Assembly: GCF_021018895.1 (NCBI RefSeq)
Contig: NC_079383.1
Location: 20,689,853-20,753,852, forward strand
Reading direction: 5' to 3'
Source: Seriola aureovittata
Lineage: Eukaryota; Chordata; Actinopteri; Carangiformes; Carangidae
DNA: 64,000 nt
The notes below the pieces were generated by a model. The model was not told the origin of the DNA. It made no database searches and saw only the letters and a list, made by a program, of their open reading frames with translations. Below, piece after piece: positions 38,287-49,303 of this stretch. The first letter of the stretch is position 1, and each line of letters starts with the position of its first letter. The position numbers were made by a program, and so were the translations under genes.

Positions 38287-38569
38287 TGGCATGAAAATGT
38301 CATAAAATGTCATAGTATAGTTAGGCATAAAAACATCATAGTATAGTAAGGTATAAAAATGTCATAGCATACTAAGGCATAAAATCATCATAGTATAGTA
38401 TGGCATAAAAATGTTAAAAAACGTCATAGTTTACTAAGGCATGAAAATGTAAAAAAAAAACGTTATAGTATAGTACAGCAAAAAATGTCAAAAAATATAG
38501 TATGGTATGAAAATGTCAAAAAACGTCATAGTATAATTAGGCATAAAAATGTCAAAAAAACGTCATAGG

Positions 38570-38893
38570 AAGGTGTAAATAATGTATAGCATAGAATGCC
38601 CGAACAATGTCATATAATAACACAAACACACACCACAGTTTTTAATACTTATAACATAATTTACATGAACTTCTGCAGTGACAAGACATTAAAAAAACAT
38701 TAAAAGACAAAATTGCATAACAAATACAATAAATACAGAAAAAAACAAAGAATGAGTACTTAAATACTGATAAGATGTTACATGTGTAATTCATTGGTAA
38801 CTTGCAGCAGATAGTAACGTTTTAAGACCTGATTTAAATGAGCTGAAAGTTTAAGCAGACCTCAGGTATTCTGTGGCATGTCCATCAAATATA
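38570..38893. repeat. Array-embedded block, copy 3
   Basis: Near full-length copy with tagcatagaatgcccgaaca, cttctgcagtgacaagacat, atgttacatgtgtaat and cctgatttaaatgagctga. It shares agcatagaatgcccgaacaa with copy 2, while copy 1 lacks that string, so copies 2 and 3 are closer relatives. Confidence 0.85.
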
Positions 38894-39860
38894 ATAGTAT
38901 AGTAAGGCATAAAAACATCATAGTATAGTAAGACATAAAAACATCAAAACATCATAGTATAGTAAGACATAAAAAACATCATAAAAATGTCATAGTATAG
39001 TAAGGCATAAAAACATCATAAAAACATCATATAAACATCATAAAAACGTCATAATGTATGTAGTAAGGCATAAAAACATTTTAGTATAATAAGACATAAA
39101 AACATCATAAAAATCTCATAGTATAGTAAGGCATAAAAACTTCATAAAAACATCATAGTATAGTAAGACATAAAAATATCCTAAAAACATCATAGTATCG
39201 TAAGGCATAAAAACATCATAAAAACATCATAGTGTATGTAGTAAGGCATAAAAACATAATAAAAACATCGTTGCATAGCAAGGCATAAAAACATTATAGT
39301 ATAGTAAGACATAAAAACATCATAAAAACTTCATAGCATAGTAAGACTTAAAAACATCATAAAAACATCATATAAACATCATAAAAACGTCATAATGTAT
39401 GTAGTAAGGCATAAAAACATTTTAGTATAATAAGACATAAAAACATCATAAAAACATTATAGTATAGTAAGGCATAAAAACATCATAAAAACATCATAAA
39501 AACGTCACAGTGTATGTAGTAAGGCATAAAAACATAATAAAAACATCGTTGCATAGCAAGGCATAAAAACATTATAGTATAGTAAGGCATAAAAACATAA
39601 TAAAAACATCATAAAAACGTCATAGTATAGTAAGACATAAAAACATCATAAAAACATCATAGAATAGTAAGACATAAAAACATCAAAAAAATGTCATAGT
39701 ATAGTAAGGCTTAAAAACATCATAAAAACATCATAAAAATATCATAAAAATATCATAGTATAGTAAGGCATTAAAACATCATAAAAAAACATCATAAAAA
39801 TGTCAGTATAGTAAGGCATAAAAACATCATAAAAACATCATAGTATAGCAAGGCATAAAC
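38894..39860. repeat. Array zone 3, aaaacatcat short repeats
   Basis: The linkers are expanded runs of aaaacatcat between gtatagtaaggcat cores. Longer periods are superimposed: ataatgtatgtagtaaggca recurs at 39051 and 39392 (341 bp), and cataataaaaacatcgttgc recurs about 278 bp apart. Confidence 0.85.
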
Positions 39861-40432
39861 AAAATTACCATATTCATGGTGACATTTTCATAGCTTTTTT
39901 CAAAAGAAATTAAACTCAAACTTTGATATATCCACCATTTTATCTTTACTCCTGCTAGCAAACTGACTGGTAGCCCACAGAAAACAAAAGCCAGGCTTAA
40001 CTTCTTTTTCCTTGCCTTTGTTGCTGAAACCATCAGTAGGAGCATGTATCATATCACATCCGGGTCACTTATAAAATCATTAATCCATGGTGTTCGTGGT
40101 AGCTGCAACTTGCAACAAGTTCACTTCCTCTCCCTCATTTTGAAACCTTCTAACTTATCAAACCCATGTGTGAGTATACAATAGCCTCGGACTGGAAAAC
40201 ATATGCAATTTGTGAATGAAAATCATCTGAACTGTGATGATATACAAATATTTTGCAATCATTTAAACAGTGCTCATAAACTCTTTCATGAAACGGGGCC
40301 CCTTGTTTAATAGTAGGACATTTAAGGCTTCAAATCCAGTCTGTAACTTTAAATATACTGTATATAATGTACTCTGGAAAAAGTGTAAAGTGAGGACTCA
40401 TGCCATAAACACTCTTTATTTATCAGTCACCT
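39861..40432. other. Unique sequence right of the array
   Basis: Nothing recognised. The stretch 40380-40432 may include the end of the neighbouring transposon. Confidence 0.45.
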
Positions 40433-40825
40433 TCATACAAAGTGAAGCAAACAGAAAAAACATTTTGTGTGAACACCTTTTGCCTTAAAAAAACAGCACC
40501 AATTCTCGGTACAATTGCACAGTTTTTCATTGTACTTGACAGGCAGGTTGTTCCAAGGATCTTGGAGAGCTTGCCACAGTTCCTCTGTGGATTCGGGCTG
40601 TCTCAGTATCTTCTGTCTCCATATGTAATCCCAGACTGGCTCCATGATGTTGAGATCAGGCCTCTGTGGGGGCCAGACCATTTGTTGCAGGACCCCTTGT
40701 TCCTGTTGTTGCTGAAGACAGTTCTGAAGACTCTGGCTGCATGTTTGGGTTTTGCTGTCATGCTGCAGCATTATTTTGGGACCGATCAGACGCCTCTCTG
40801 GTGGCACTGTGTGATGGATAAGAGT
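40433..40825 (-). pseudogene. Tc1-type transposase C-terminal fragment
   Basis: The minus-strand frame (40433-40807) contains GPKIMLQHD (second catalytic Asp), VWPPQRPDLNIMEPVWDY (catalytic Glu) and the C-terminal FKAKGVHTK, all hallmarks of Tc1/mariner transposases. Only the last third (about 124 codons) is present and still open. The first Asp and the DNA-binding domain are missing. Between the Asp and Glu I count 38 residues, against 34 in typical Tc1, which suggests a DD38E-type lineage. An overlapping + strand frame is a shadow. Confidence 0.85.
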
Positions 40826-42669
40826 TTAAACATCTAAAGTCAGTGTTTGCCACTGGAAAATTGTTCAGCATCTCTTGCATATTTACGTTTTCATGCACAA
40901 ATTACTCTATTTTTTCAATTCTCGTATTTAGATGGCAGCAGCTACTCTGCAAGTCAAATCAGGATGTTATGTTGAGTGCAAAAGGGCTGCATATAATATG
41001 CAGATTAATAAACCCATGAACCCATTAAGAAAGTGCACTACTCTTACTATGATTATAGTGGGGGGGGGGGGGGGGGGTTGTTAAAATGGAGATTGCACCT
41101 GTGGGTTTGAGAGACTGTAAAATCAATTATGGTGTCAGAGTCTTAAAACATGGCCTTTGTCTGTATTTTTATTCTGCTGCACCTTTTTTATATCAGATGT
41201 CACAGTTACATATTGTGTGCAGCAACATGGGACACTGAGTTTTATGCAGAGTGTAAATAAATGTAGCCGTCAGTGTCGAGGAATGTGGGGAAGTGTGAGG
41301 CGCGATATTAACACACACGACATGAAATAGAAAATTGCTGAGATGCAATGGAGAAGAAATGGACTTATGGCCATTCTACAGTGCTGATTTATCTGATGAG
41401 AGAGGCAATTTAACACTTCTGCACTGATTTGTGGATGTTCTCCATGGCCTGTCCACCTAGATCAATATGGGTGTCAGCGCTATGGTCTTAAATTACTGTT
41501 AGATGCTCATTACGAAGCAAAGCTCAATAGAATTGGGGGTGTTAGTATGGTTTCTGTAGGTGTGTGTGTGCGCCGTGCACCTGTGAGTGCATCTTTCTGA
41601 AGTGACTGCCAATAAACACCAAGGCCATAAGATGGTTTGAGTTGCAGAGGTTTAATCAACCAGAGGCATGATCACTCCCTCTTGCCTTCACACACTCAAA
41701 AAATACAGACGAGAGGTGAGGGGGGGGGGGCACCAAATTCTCCTTGAACTTACCTTCCGAAAACCCCAGGTCTCTAGGTGTACAATATAATTTATAGCAA
41801 ACAATGTTGCTGTGCAGATAAAACATGAAATAGTATGTCCACAATGGGATGATCAAAGGCCAGAAAAAGCAATAAAAGGAGCGCACCTATCCGTCAACGG
41901 GCTGCTGAACACCTAGAATGATCTCAGTCTCAGGTGGACTGGATGCTTGACACGGGCTCTCGTCTTTAAATCACATGGCTGCTCTCTTATTTCCTGGATG
42001 ACTGGACAGTTTCTCCCCTCAGCCATGTACAAAACAAGCAACTTCTGAAAGGGAAACTTCACCAGTCAGTCAATGGTGAGTCACATTTATGTATTATTGA
42101 TTTTTTTTTTCTATTTTTTCCTTTTTGTTCCTGCTCAGTGCCACATCAGTGCATCTTCTAAAGTTTAAAGAATTAATAGAATTGCATGCACACTTTGTAA
42201 ATACAATAGTATTTTCTACATTGGCTTGCCTTCTGCTTTGAAATTGAATATTTTATAGGTTTAACCGTTATATTCCTTAATATATTTTTCACTAGAACCA
42301 CCTGAGTGACCATACATTCACTCTTTTTATAGCGGTACTTCATATTCATTCAGTTACACATTTTCATACTTAGTCAGCTCATCTTTTGCTAACCCCCGTT
42401 CCCCTGTCAAGCGCTCTGTTTTTGCAGTTTACATTGACAACAGTGGCAGATTGACCACTTGAGATTTGTAGTAATTTCTGAAACATTGGGTCTTTGATTT
42501 CAGAGGTAGACCAAAGCAAGTTTCTCATTTCTAGCTGGCAACTGTCAATTTTTGCCTGCTGAAAATGCTGTTGACAGATTTTTAATTTTTTTTCAGCTGG
42601 GTAACATTAGCACTATGAGTTGGTTGGTCCAGCTGGAGAATTTCAAAACAAGAATCCTGTAAAATGGGC
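40826..42669. other. Unique non-coding sequence
   Basis: G18 at 41060-41077 and G11 at 41720-41730. No gene or known repeat recognised. Confidence 0.5.
41060..41077. repeat. Poly-G tract, 18 bases
   Basis: Uninterrupted G run on the + strand. Confidence 0.95.
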
Positions 42670-42765
42670 TTAAAGGACCTATTCGTAAGTTTTGCCTTTG
42701 CTAAATAGCCAACGTTAGCATCAACAGCTGTTTACTTAGCAGTCTAGAAGAAATGTTGTTGAAGA
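42670..42765 (+). repeat. Family A head fragment
   Basis: It starts ttaaaggacctattcgtaag and includes agccaacgttagcatcaaca, gctgtttactta and gtctagaagaaatg, then diverges from the other copies. This is either a truncated copy or another subfamily. Confidence 0.65.
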
Positions 42766-44065
42766 TGGGTTTGTCAGTGAAGATGATCTTACTGAACAAA
42801 ACGTCTAAATATCACAAACTTTTATCTGTTTTCTGCAGTGATCCAAAAGCTGATGTAAAAATCCCTTTGGCTTCTTGTTGAGTGCTAACTTCCAGGTTGG
42901 CTTACAAAAGTGCGTCGTCCCTGCGGCACTATTCCTTCTACTTTTGCTCTCGTCAAACTCCTTAAATGCTGAGTATCGCTCTTCACAGACCAGAGGCTGA
43001 TGTCAGAGACCATCCATGTTTACTGAAACACAAGCTGGAAAAAAAAAACCCCAAAATTCAAGACATGCCATGTCTTGCAGCCCACTGTTGGATAACGTGT
43101 TTGACACCAGCCTCCCACTCTTCTTGAAGAAAATACCTAGACAGTAACAGACTATCAGGTTACCTTGCTCCCAGACCTGTCACCGGCTGATGTGCTCGGC
43201 TGCCTGACTGTCTGAGGACCAGAGTGAGACCATCCTAATGAGAGATAAGGAAAAGGCAAAGGCATGTCTGAGTGTTCCAGCAGGTGTTCAACACACCTGG
43301 GTACAGAAGGCTCACACTGACAGGTAGAGAGCAGCCCTAAAAATTGACTATTTTTTTCCTATGTATTCAGTAAAGGTAAACTGAAGATGAATCAAAATTT
43401 AAACCGCTAAATCACTATGTAAACTGTGCTTTTGTTTACATTCAGAGTTTCCCACCGAAACATACTGTGTGCATCCAGCCTGGCAAACACTTTTAATGCC
43501 TTTCCTACCTCATAAAAAAAAATTGCAAAGGGTTTGTTGTTTGCTTGTCAGCTCGCAGCCTCCTTCCTCTCCTCCTTTATTAGTGCAGTGTTCATCATAT
43601 ATTGCTTTATATTGCCGCAAGTGATTAAATCTCTAAAAGGCTACATTTACATAAGTTGTACCTTGTATATTGAACTTTATATTTAATGCATTAGTCAGTG
43701 AAGAAATACATGTTATGTATACAATTATATGCCCAACCTACATGGGGTAACCTGGACCCACAAATTAATATGAGCCGGAATCAGAACGTTGTGAATGCAT
43801 ATTCAAATCCATAAATCAATAATAGAACAAGAAATCAGAATATGGACCAATATATTATTATATTATCACATATGTATTATCAACACTATCAATTTTTTAT
43901 TTTTTAAACACAGTTATCATTAGTACCAGTGCATATACTTCAAATATGGTAATATTGTGCCCATTCAAGGAAAAAATACATTTTTCCAGCACTACAGTCA
44001 CACAGGTCCTGTCTCAGTCTTGCAAGCTGCCCAGCCCCACCACAGTCTTATCTGCCAGATTTTCC
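42766..44065. other. Unique non-coding sequence
   Basis: Part of 42766-43040 may be the body of the family A relative. Nothing else recognised. Confidence 0.4.
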
Positions 44066-44118
44066 TGCTGGTCTGGGGAGTGAACAAACAAAGCCACCTG
44101 CTCTAACCACAGAGCCCC
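44066..44118 (-). mobile_element. Possible tRNA-like SINE head
   Basis: On the minus strand ggctctgtggttagagc resembles a tRNA D-arm and A box, and gttcactccccag resembles a B box. The distance between them is shorter than in a tRNA. This fits a decayed SINE head, but the evidence is thin. Confidence 0.35.
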
Positions 44119-44357
44119 TACTGCAGCAGAGTCTCAGTGTGTTGAAGGGCACAATATGCACTCTTGAACTGTGTTTCTATGTGTTCAAATGTAACTGTGA
44201 TGGTCCTTTTTTTTGTATGATTGTATTAATTTCAAATTTTGAAACACACACTTTGACCATGAGATCTTCAAAGGCAATTTTAAGTACATAATTAAACCCT
44301 GTGACACTTGCTGTATTTAATATTGGAACTTGTGAAGCTTCACACTTAAAAAAGAAA

Positions 44358-44755
44358 AAAAGGAGCTATGTGCAAGTTTTGACTATGCTACTTAGCTAAC
44401 ATTAGCATTAACAGCAATTTATTTACCAGTCTAGAAGAAATGTTGCGAGTTCAGCATCAAACTTAATTCCTCTAAAAGAAAGCAACGGTAACGTTAACTC
44501 TGATCTCTATCATGTGTTTTCCTCCACTGAATTTAGCATGCTAACCAGCTAGCCCTGTCCCTTCCCGATACCGAGTCACTGCAGCCTCCAATCTGCCCTG
44601 ATGATGTAGCACTGCTCAGTGGGCATATTATAACCTCTTGTCTTGTAAATGCAAGCGCTTGTCAAGCAACAATCACCGCCACCCACTTCCTGCAAGAAAC
44701 CACATTCAGCGCCAGTGAAAATTAAAAATGGCCCGTTTAAACGGTTCACTGCTCA
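44358..44755 (+). repeat. Family A repeat, copy 4
   Basis: It shares with copy 1, in order, aggagctatgtgcaagtttt, aacattagcattaacag, accagtctagaagaaatg, ttagcatgctaaccagctag, tgccctgatgatgtagc and tataacctcttg. Small unmatched stretches indicate old, independent insertions. No coding capacity. Confidence 0.75.
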
Positions 44756-45570
44756 ATTAATAGGCTTATTTTTATAAAAGACAACCTACCTGATGAAAGA
44801 TTTTCTTTGGATTCTGGAAGTTTCCATGTGGTTTTTATGGTTTACACATTAATGTAATGGACATTCATTGAACTATAAACAAAATAAAGAGACAGAAATC
44901 CAAAATTAGGCTAATGTACGCCATTTGTTTTCATATCATACTGTGGTTTTTCTCATGCAAGCTATTGTTATTTTTTAACCTATTTCAATGAAAAGCTCAT
45001 AGATTAATAGTAATAAATAATTTAAAAAAAAGCAAATGATCTACCGAGATTTATATATGTTCTCACAACACTTCACAGTTCCCAGTTGCTCACGCAGGAA
45101 TATTTTGGAGACACCATGTTGCTGAAGAGCACAGTGCATTCGGCGTAATTAGGATTTTGTTTGGCAGTGTCTCCAAAGCTTGTTGCCTCTGTAGATAATC
45201 CTAACAGGCTACACAATGTGTTTGTCTGAGCTATGGGAGAACTGTGAACTCAAGCCTGAGCCTGTAAGCTGCCACAGAAGGAAATGAATGAACACCCACA
45301 TTCACAACAAAGCAGACCTTAAGAGAGGGAGGCAGGAGAGGGGAAAAACAGAGGCAGAAAGGTGGCTGTTCAAGTGATGACACATAGCATGGCTCCGTTC
45401 TACAGCACAGACATGACTTTGGTGACTGTTTGTGCTGAAAGTTTTCCGTGTTAAGTCAGCCCTGCATTTGTTCAGCTGTCGTAGTTTAGGGGGGAAAAAA
45501 AATAAAACTTTGGAGAGTGAAAGAATTATAGTGCTTCCATGTGAATTATTTATTTACGTACGAGTGATAT
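44756..45570. other. Unique non-coding sequence
   Basis: Nothing recognised. Confidence 0.5.
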
Positions 45571-45940
45571 CTAAAGGACATTTTGGGAAATACGCTCACA
45601 TTCGCTTTCTTGCTGAGAATTAGATGAGATACCACTCTCATGTCTGTGTCGGCTGCTAGTTTAGCTTAACAGAAAGACTGGACACAGGAGGAAACAGCAG
45701 GGCTATCTATATTCAAAAAGGTTAAAAAAAGAAAGTGTAAAACCCACAAAGTCTGGTTTCACACAGGGTTATACTTTGACTATTTCTTGGCCAGTTTTAC
45801 TCACTCCCTGGACAGCAACAGTTTTTTATACTTTGGTTGTTGTGCAGAATAAACAAATTACCTAACACCCGTTAATTAGTGGGCTTTAGAGGAGCTGGAG
45901 CTGGTGGGCGTCTTTTGTTGCCTTGGGACTGAAAAGTTGT
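45571..45940 (+). mobile_element. Family B TIR element, truncated copy
   Basis: It begins ctaaaggacattttgggaaa, then taccactctcatgtctgtg, gctgctagtttagctta and agaaagactggacacaggag, and ends near gggctttagaggagctggag. The right end seen in the full copy (47946-48626) is missing. Confidence 0.7.
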
Positions 45941-46079
45941 TTGACTAACTTAAATTAAATTTTAGCCAGCATTTATTTTTAATTTAAAAACTTAAAAAAC
46001 TTCTCATTATCTAAACAAAAATATCAATTGACAGAACTATTAAAAACACAAATTTCATAAACTGAGTTGACACGAACAG
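45941..46079. other. Unique AT-rich sequence
   Basis: Short spacer between two mobile elements. Nothing recognised. Confidence 0.5.
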
Positions 46080-46496
46080 TGTCAGGTTTGCAGGAAGAAC
46101 TGAACCCAAAATGCAGTTTAACCAAAAAGGTGTTTTATTAAATAACAAAAAGAGAAAACTTACGAAAAAGAACACGAATCCAAAATAGAGAGAGAAAATC
46201 CAACAAAACAGGAAACCGCTGGAGAAGGAACGAACAGGAACCACGAAGGAAAACTGGAGATCCAGAGGAATCCACATGAAGACGACGGACAGACTGGAAG
46301 ACAGAAAGGCAACAGAACACAGGTGAAACACAGGGCGGGGCAGATAATCCAACTGGGGGGAAACAGGACGAAGACAGGAAGTAAAATCAACAAGAGACGT
46401 ACAAGGAAAGCTACTTCAAAATAAAACAGGAAATGACAATGACCAAATAAAATGATAAAGTCCAAACAAAAAAATTCCTTAAGGCAAACCGTGACA
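46080..46496 (-). mobile_element. Family G element, copy 1 (TGTCA...TGACA ends)
   Basis: The left end tgtcaggtttgc and right end gcaaaccgtgaca are imperfect inverted repeats. The 417-bp interior shares aacacaggtgaaacacagg and cggggcaga, then aagacaggaagt and aaaataaaacaggaaatga, with 54826-55266. TG...CA ends and the size fit a solo LTR, while inverted termini of this length would also fit a DNA transposon. On the minus strand the segment reads as a C/T-rich promoter-like sequence. Long Phe/Leu/Ser-rich frames across it are artefacts. Confidence 0.65.
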
Positions 46497-47945
46497 ATTA
46501 GTTGCTCCTAAAGCTGAATCTTTGAGTTTTTACAGTGTACAAAAATCAACAAATTGTGATCTAGGACGCCACAGCTCCGAGCCAAGAAAAGCACATAAAA
46601 CCACATAAAATCAAAACTTGTTGTTTTTAAACCCAGTTTTCATATGGATTAAATAATTAGGCGGAGCTAACTGTTTATTGGCTGCAGCTTTACATTTAAC
46701 AGAAAAATGAGAGAATGGTATTTGTTTTCAAATAAGTATATTTTCCAAAATGTGAATGTAAAATGTCAGATCTTAGACAGAGACACTGAAGTTGCTGTTA
46801 AGATTTAAAAAGTTAAACTTCACCTTAATGTGAAACATCAATAGCTGCTACTTCATAAAACATCTTACCTCTAAACTCTGTTAATATTCATTGCTCATGT
46901 AACAACTTTGAGAGAGCCATACCTTAGTAGGTGACTAGAATTAATATAAACCCATTGATTTTCATTTAACTGTTGATGACTTTGTGAGTCCTGGTCTCAT
47001 TAAAACAACCGCGTGATGCAGATGCAGAGCTTAGCGCCGTCAAACTCGCATCTCTGACCTCCAAGGACCACTGCGTTTAACAGGGAACTGCCTCTCATTA
47101 CTTATCCTTTATCTGCTGTCTCATTATACCCTTGTTCTGTTTTTTGAATTTTTCTATTACTGTCTTTGCAATGCAAATCTGCTGCTTAAATCAGCAGCTC
47201 TGTGTATACAAAGGCAAAGGGGGGGAAAAAATGACTCATCCTATTAGTGTTGAGAAATCTGGGCACTTGAGGAAGTAGTCAGGGTGTGAAAAGGGACAAG
47301 GCTCTGAAGAATATTCCCATCATCCTAAATGCTGCTTTTTTTTTTCTCTCATCAAAGTATGATTTATATGAGAGAGACAGACTTCCTATAATCTTTGCAG
47401 TGCAGCATCAGGTCCGCAGTAAACTAATGTGCATGTTCTGATATGCCTTCCTGGATGGTGGATGATAGCTCGTGTGTCATGACTGCAGGCCTATCGCTCG
47501 CTGCGTTTCCCCCCGCAGTGTGAGCCAATATGTTCGGTAGACATAGATGTGGGCATTGCCTAATGGAATCCAGTCAGCATGGCTGATACCATCACCAAGT
47601 CACACTGCCAAGCCTCGATAACACCAGGCTCTCTCCCTCTTTGGAGCTATGGCAAGTGTCCTGGAGAGCCCTGCAGGATGTTACATATTAATACTTCTCG
47701 ACATTTGCTGGGTGATAAGCAGCCTGGGTATAAATATTTCTTTTTATGAAACCACTTCGGCACAGCTTTCCTCACAGAAGACAATCTGGCTATTTTCTCT
47801 TCACAGACGCGTATCTGAAAACAAATGCTCTGTCCTCAGTAACCTGTACTTCTTAAAGATGCATCACCACACAAACGGAAGATAATGCATAATGGAAGGT
47901 CTGCCAGGGTAGGAGTCATACGGTCACTATAATGTGTTGTGTGGC
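46497..47945. other. Unique sequence with possible conserved segment
   Basis: No gene. The repeat-free stretch 47540-47830 is a candidate regulatory region by texture only. Confidence 0.4.
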
Positions 47946-48626
47946 TTGAAAGGGAAAGTTTGATACTGTAGGAAATATGCTTTTTTCTTCTTTTTTTTTT
48001 TTTGCTTTAGGTTTGGTGGTAATATAAGATACCGACTCTCATGTCTGTCTGTTCAATATGAAGCTGCAGTCAGCAGCTGGTTAGCGTAGCTTAGCATAAA
48101 GACTGGAAACAGGGGGAAACACATGTCATGTGTTTAGAAATCATGCGCCTAAATGTACTGCAAATTCTTTTCTTTTTTACCAATTTTCCAGAAAATTGGT
48201 TAAAACAAAATTTGAATGTATGCAGATATTGGGAACTGGTCACAACAGGTAGTGGTGTAAATTGTCCAGTTGGGCGCCATTAAACCACTGCAGAAGAAGA
48301 GGCTGCAACAAGATGATGTAATCAAGTTGTTTTTGTCTGCCGCCATTTTTCAAATCTTCAGCTTGTTGATCTTCCCTGACCAAGAAATTGCCTGAGACAT
48401 AAGCCCTGTTAAATGGTGAGATTTAACATGTTACCAGTCTAACTGTACCCACCCCCTCTTTGCACGCTAAGCTATGCTAAGCTAAGCTAAGCTAAGCTAA
48501 ACGACTGCAGGCTCAGGCCACATATTTGCTGAGAGAGAGACATTAAAGTGGCATCAATCTTCACGTCTAACTCCTGGCAAGAAAGTCAGTGACTGTAATT
48601 CCCAAAATGTCAAACTATTCCTTTAA
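47946..48626 (+). mobile_element. Family B TIR element, full copy
   Basis: The left end (47946-47976, ttgaaagggaaagtttgata) and the reverse complement of the right end (ttaaaggaatagtttgacat) match at about 23 of 30 positions. Subterminal blocks are also inverted: agcagctggttagcgtagct on the left against a (GCTAA)n run on the right. The 681-bp element has no transposase, so it is a non-autonomous DNA transposon of a family I know as common in fish. Confidence 0.8.
48466..48501. repeat. (GCTAA)n run within family B element
   Basis: About seven pentanucleotide units, one of them altered, expanded from the element's subterminal gcttagctta motif. Confidence 0.9.
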
Positions 48627-48676
48627 TGGAGAGGGAATCTGCTTATACAGCTGCTATGAGCCACGTGCCCACCAGG

Positions 48677-48678
<2 letters not shown>

Positions 48679-48718
<40 letters not shown>

Positions 48719-48724
48719 TGTGTG
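48679..48724. repeat. (TG)n microsatellite
   Basis: About 23 units with one T interruption near 48716. Confidence 0.95.
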
Positions 48725-49244
48725 AGAGGATTGGTTTCTGCGCATACACCTGTGTGTCTGGGTGCTACAGAGCCTTGAAATCCGAATGTGAAATGCAGAG
48801 TGAAACAAATTTAAACCACACGGCTCTCCTTCTCCCCCTGTCTCTCTCAGCCGAGTGAAAAATTCATGTTCTATTACCCCATCAAATATGAATTGCAGTT
48901 TATAAGATCACATTTGAAATTCCAGGTCACAGCTCATGCATTCCCAAATACTTTTGGTAACATCGCCGGGGTCTATTTCTGGAGCCCAGCGCGCCCAGCT
49001 GATAGAAGCAGCTTACAAATGAGTTTCTTCACATCAAGAGAAGGTAGAAAGGTAGACTGTGGCAAACAAAGCTATCACGGTTTTAAATGTGAAATAATGA
49101 AGTGGAGCTACTGTATATGGAGATGTATTTAAATGTGTGCATCAGCTACCACAGCGCTGCATGAGTTATGAGATTGCCTGATCACTTGTCATGGGCTGGC
49201 ATAAGGGAATGAGGCATGTGTCATATCTTGTTTAAGCAGCCCGA

Positions 49245-49248
<4 letters not shown>

Positions 49249-49301
<53 letters not shown>
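49249..49301. repeat. (GT)n microsatellite
   Basis: About 26 uninterrupted units. Confidence 0.97.

Positions 49302-49303
<2 letters not shown>

Larger units (their letters stand above)
31000..39860. repeat. Composite A-rich tandem array (~36-bp units)
   Basis: Nearly 9 kb is built from units centred on catagtatagtaaggcat followed by an A-rich linker (aaaatgtcaaaaaa, aaaatttcaagaa and similar). Spacing between successive catagtatag cores is most often 36-37 bp where counted (35647, 35683, 35719). Shorter units lacking this core (acataaggcataaaattt) are mixed in. The + strand is A-rich and C-poor. Three zones are visible: 31.0-36.5 kb (tgtcaaaa or tttcaaaa linkers), 36.7-38.6 kb (ggcataaaaacatc types), and 38.9-39.86 kb (aaaacatcat short repeats). 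The array is interrupted by the insertions and blocks listed separately. I do not recognise it as a named satellite. Confidence 0.95.

Noticed and set aside
31000..39860. Resemblance to a CRISPR array (short regularly spaced repeats)
   Set aside because: The linkers are themselves repeated A-rich sequence rather than unique spacers, there are no cas genes, and the window is vertebrate DNA.
40442..40837. 131-codon + strand frame
   Set aside because: It is the antisense shadow of the Tc1-type transposase fragment.
46011..46465. Minus-strand hydrophobic frames of 101-113 codons
   Set aside because: They lie almost wholly in the family G element, overlap in three frames, and owe their Phe/Leu content to pyrimidine-rich sequence.
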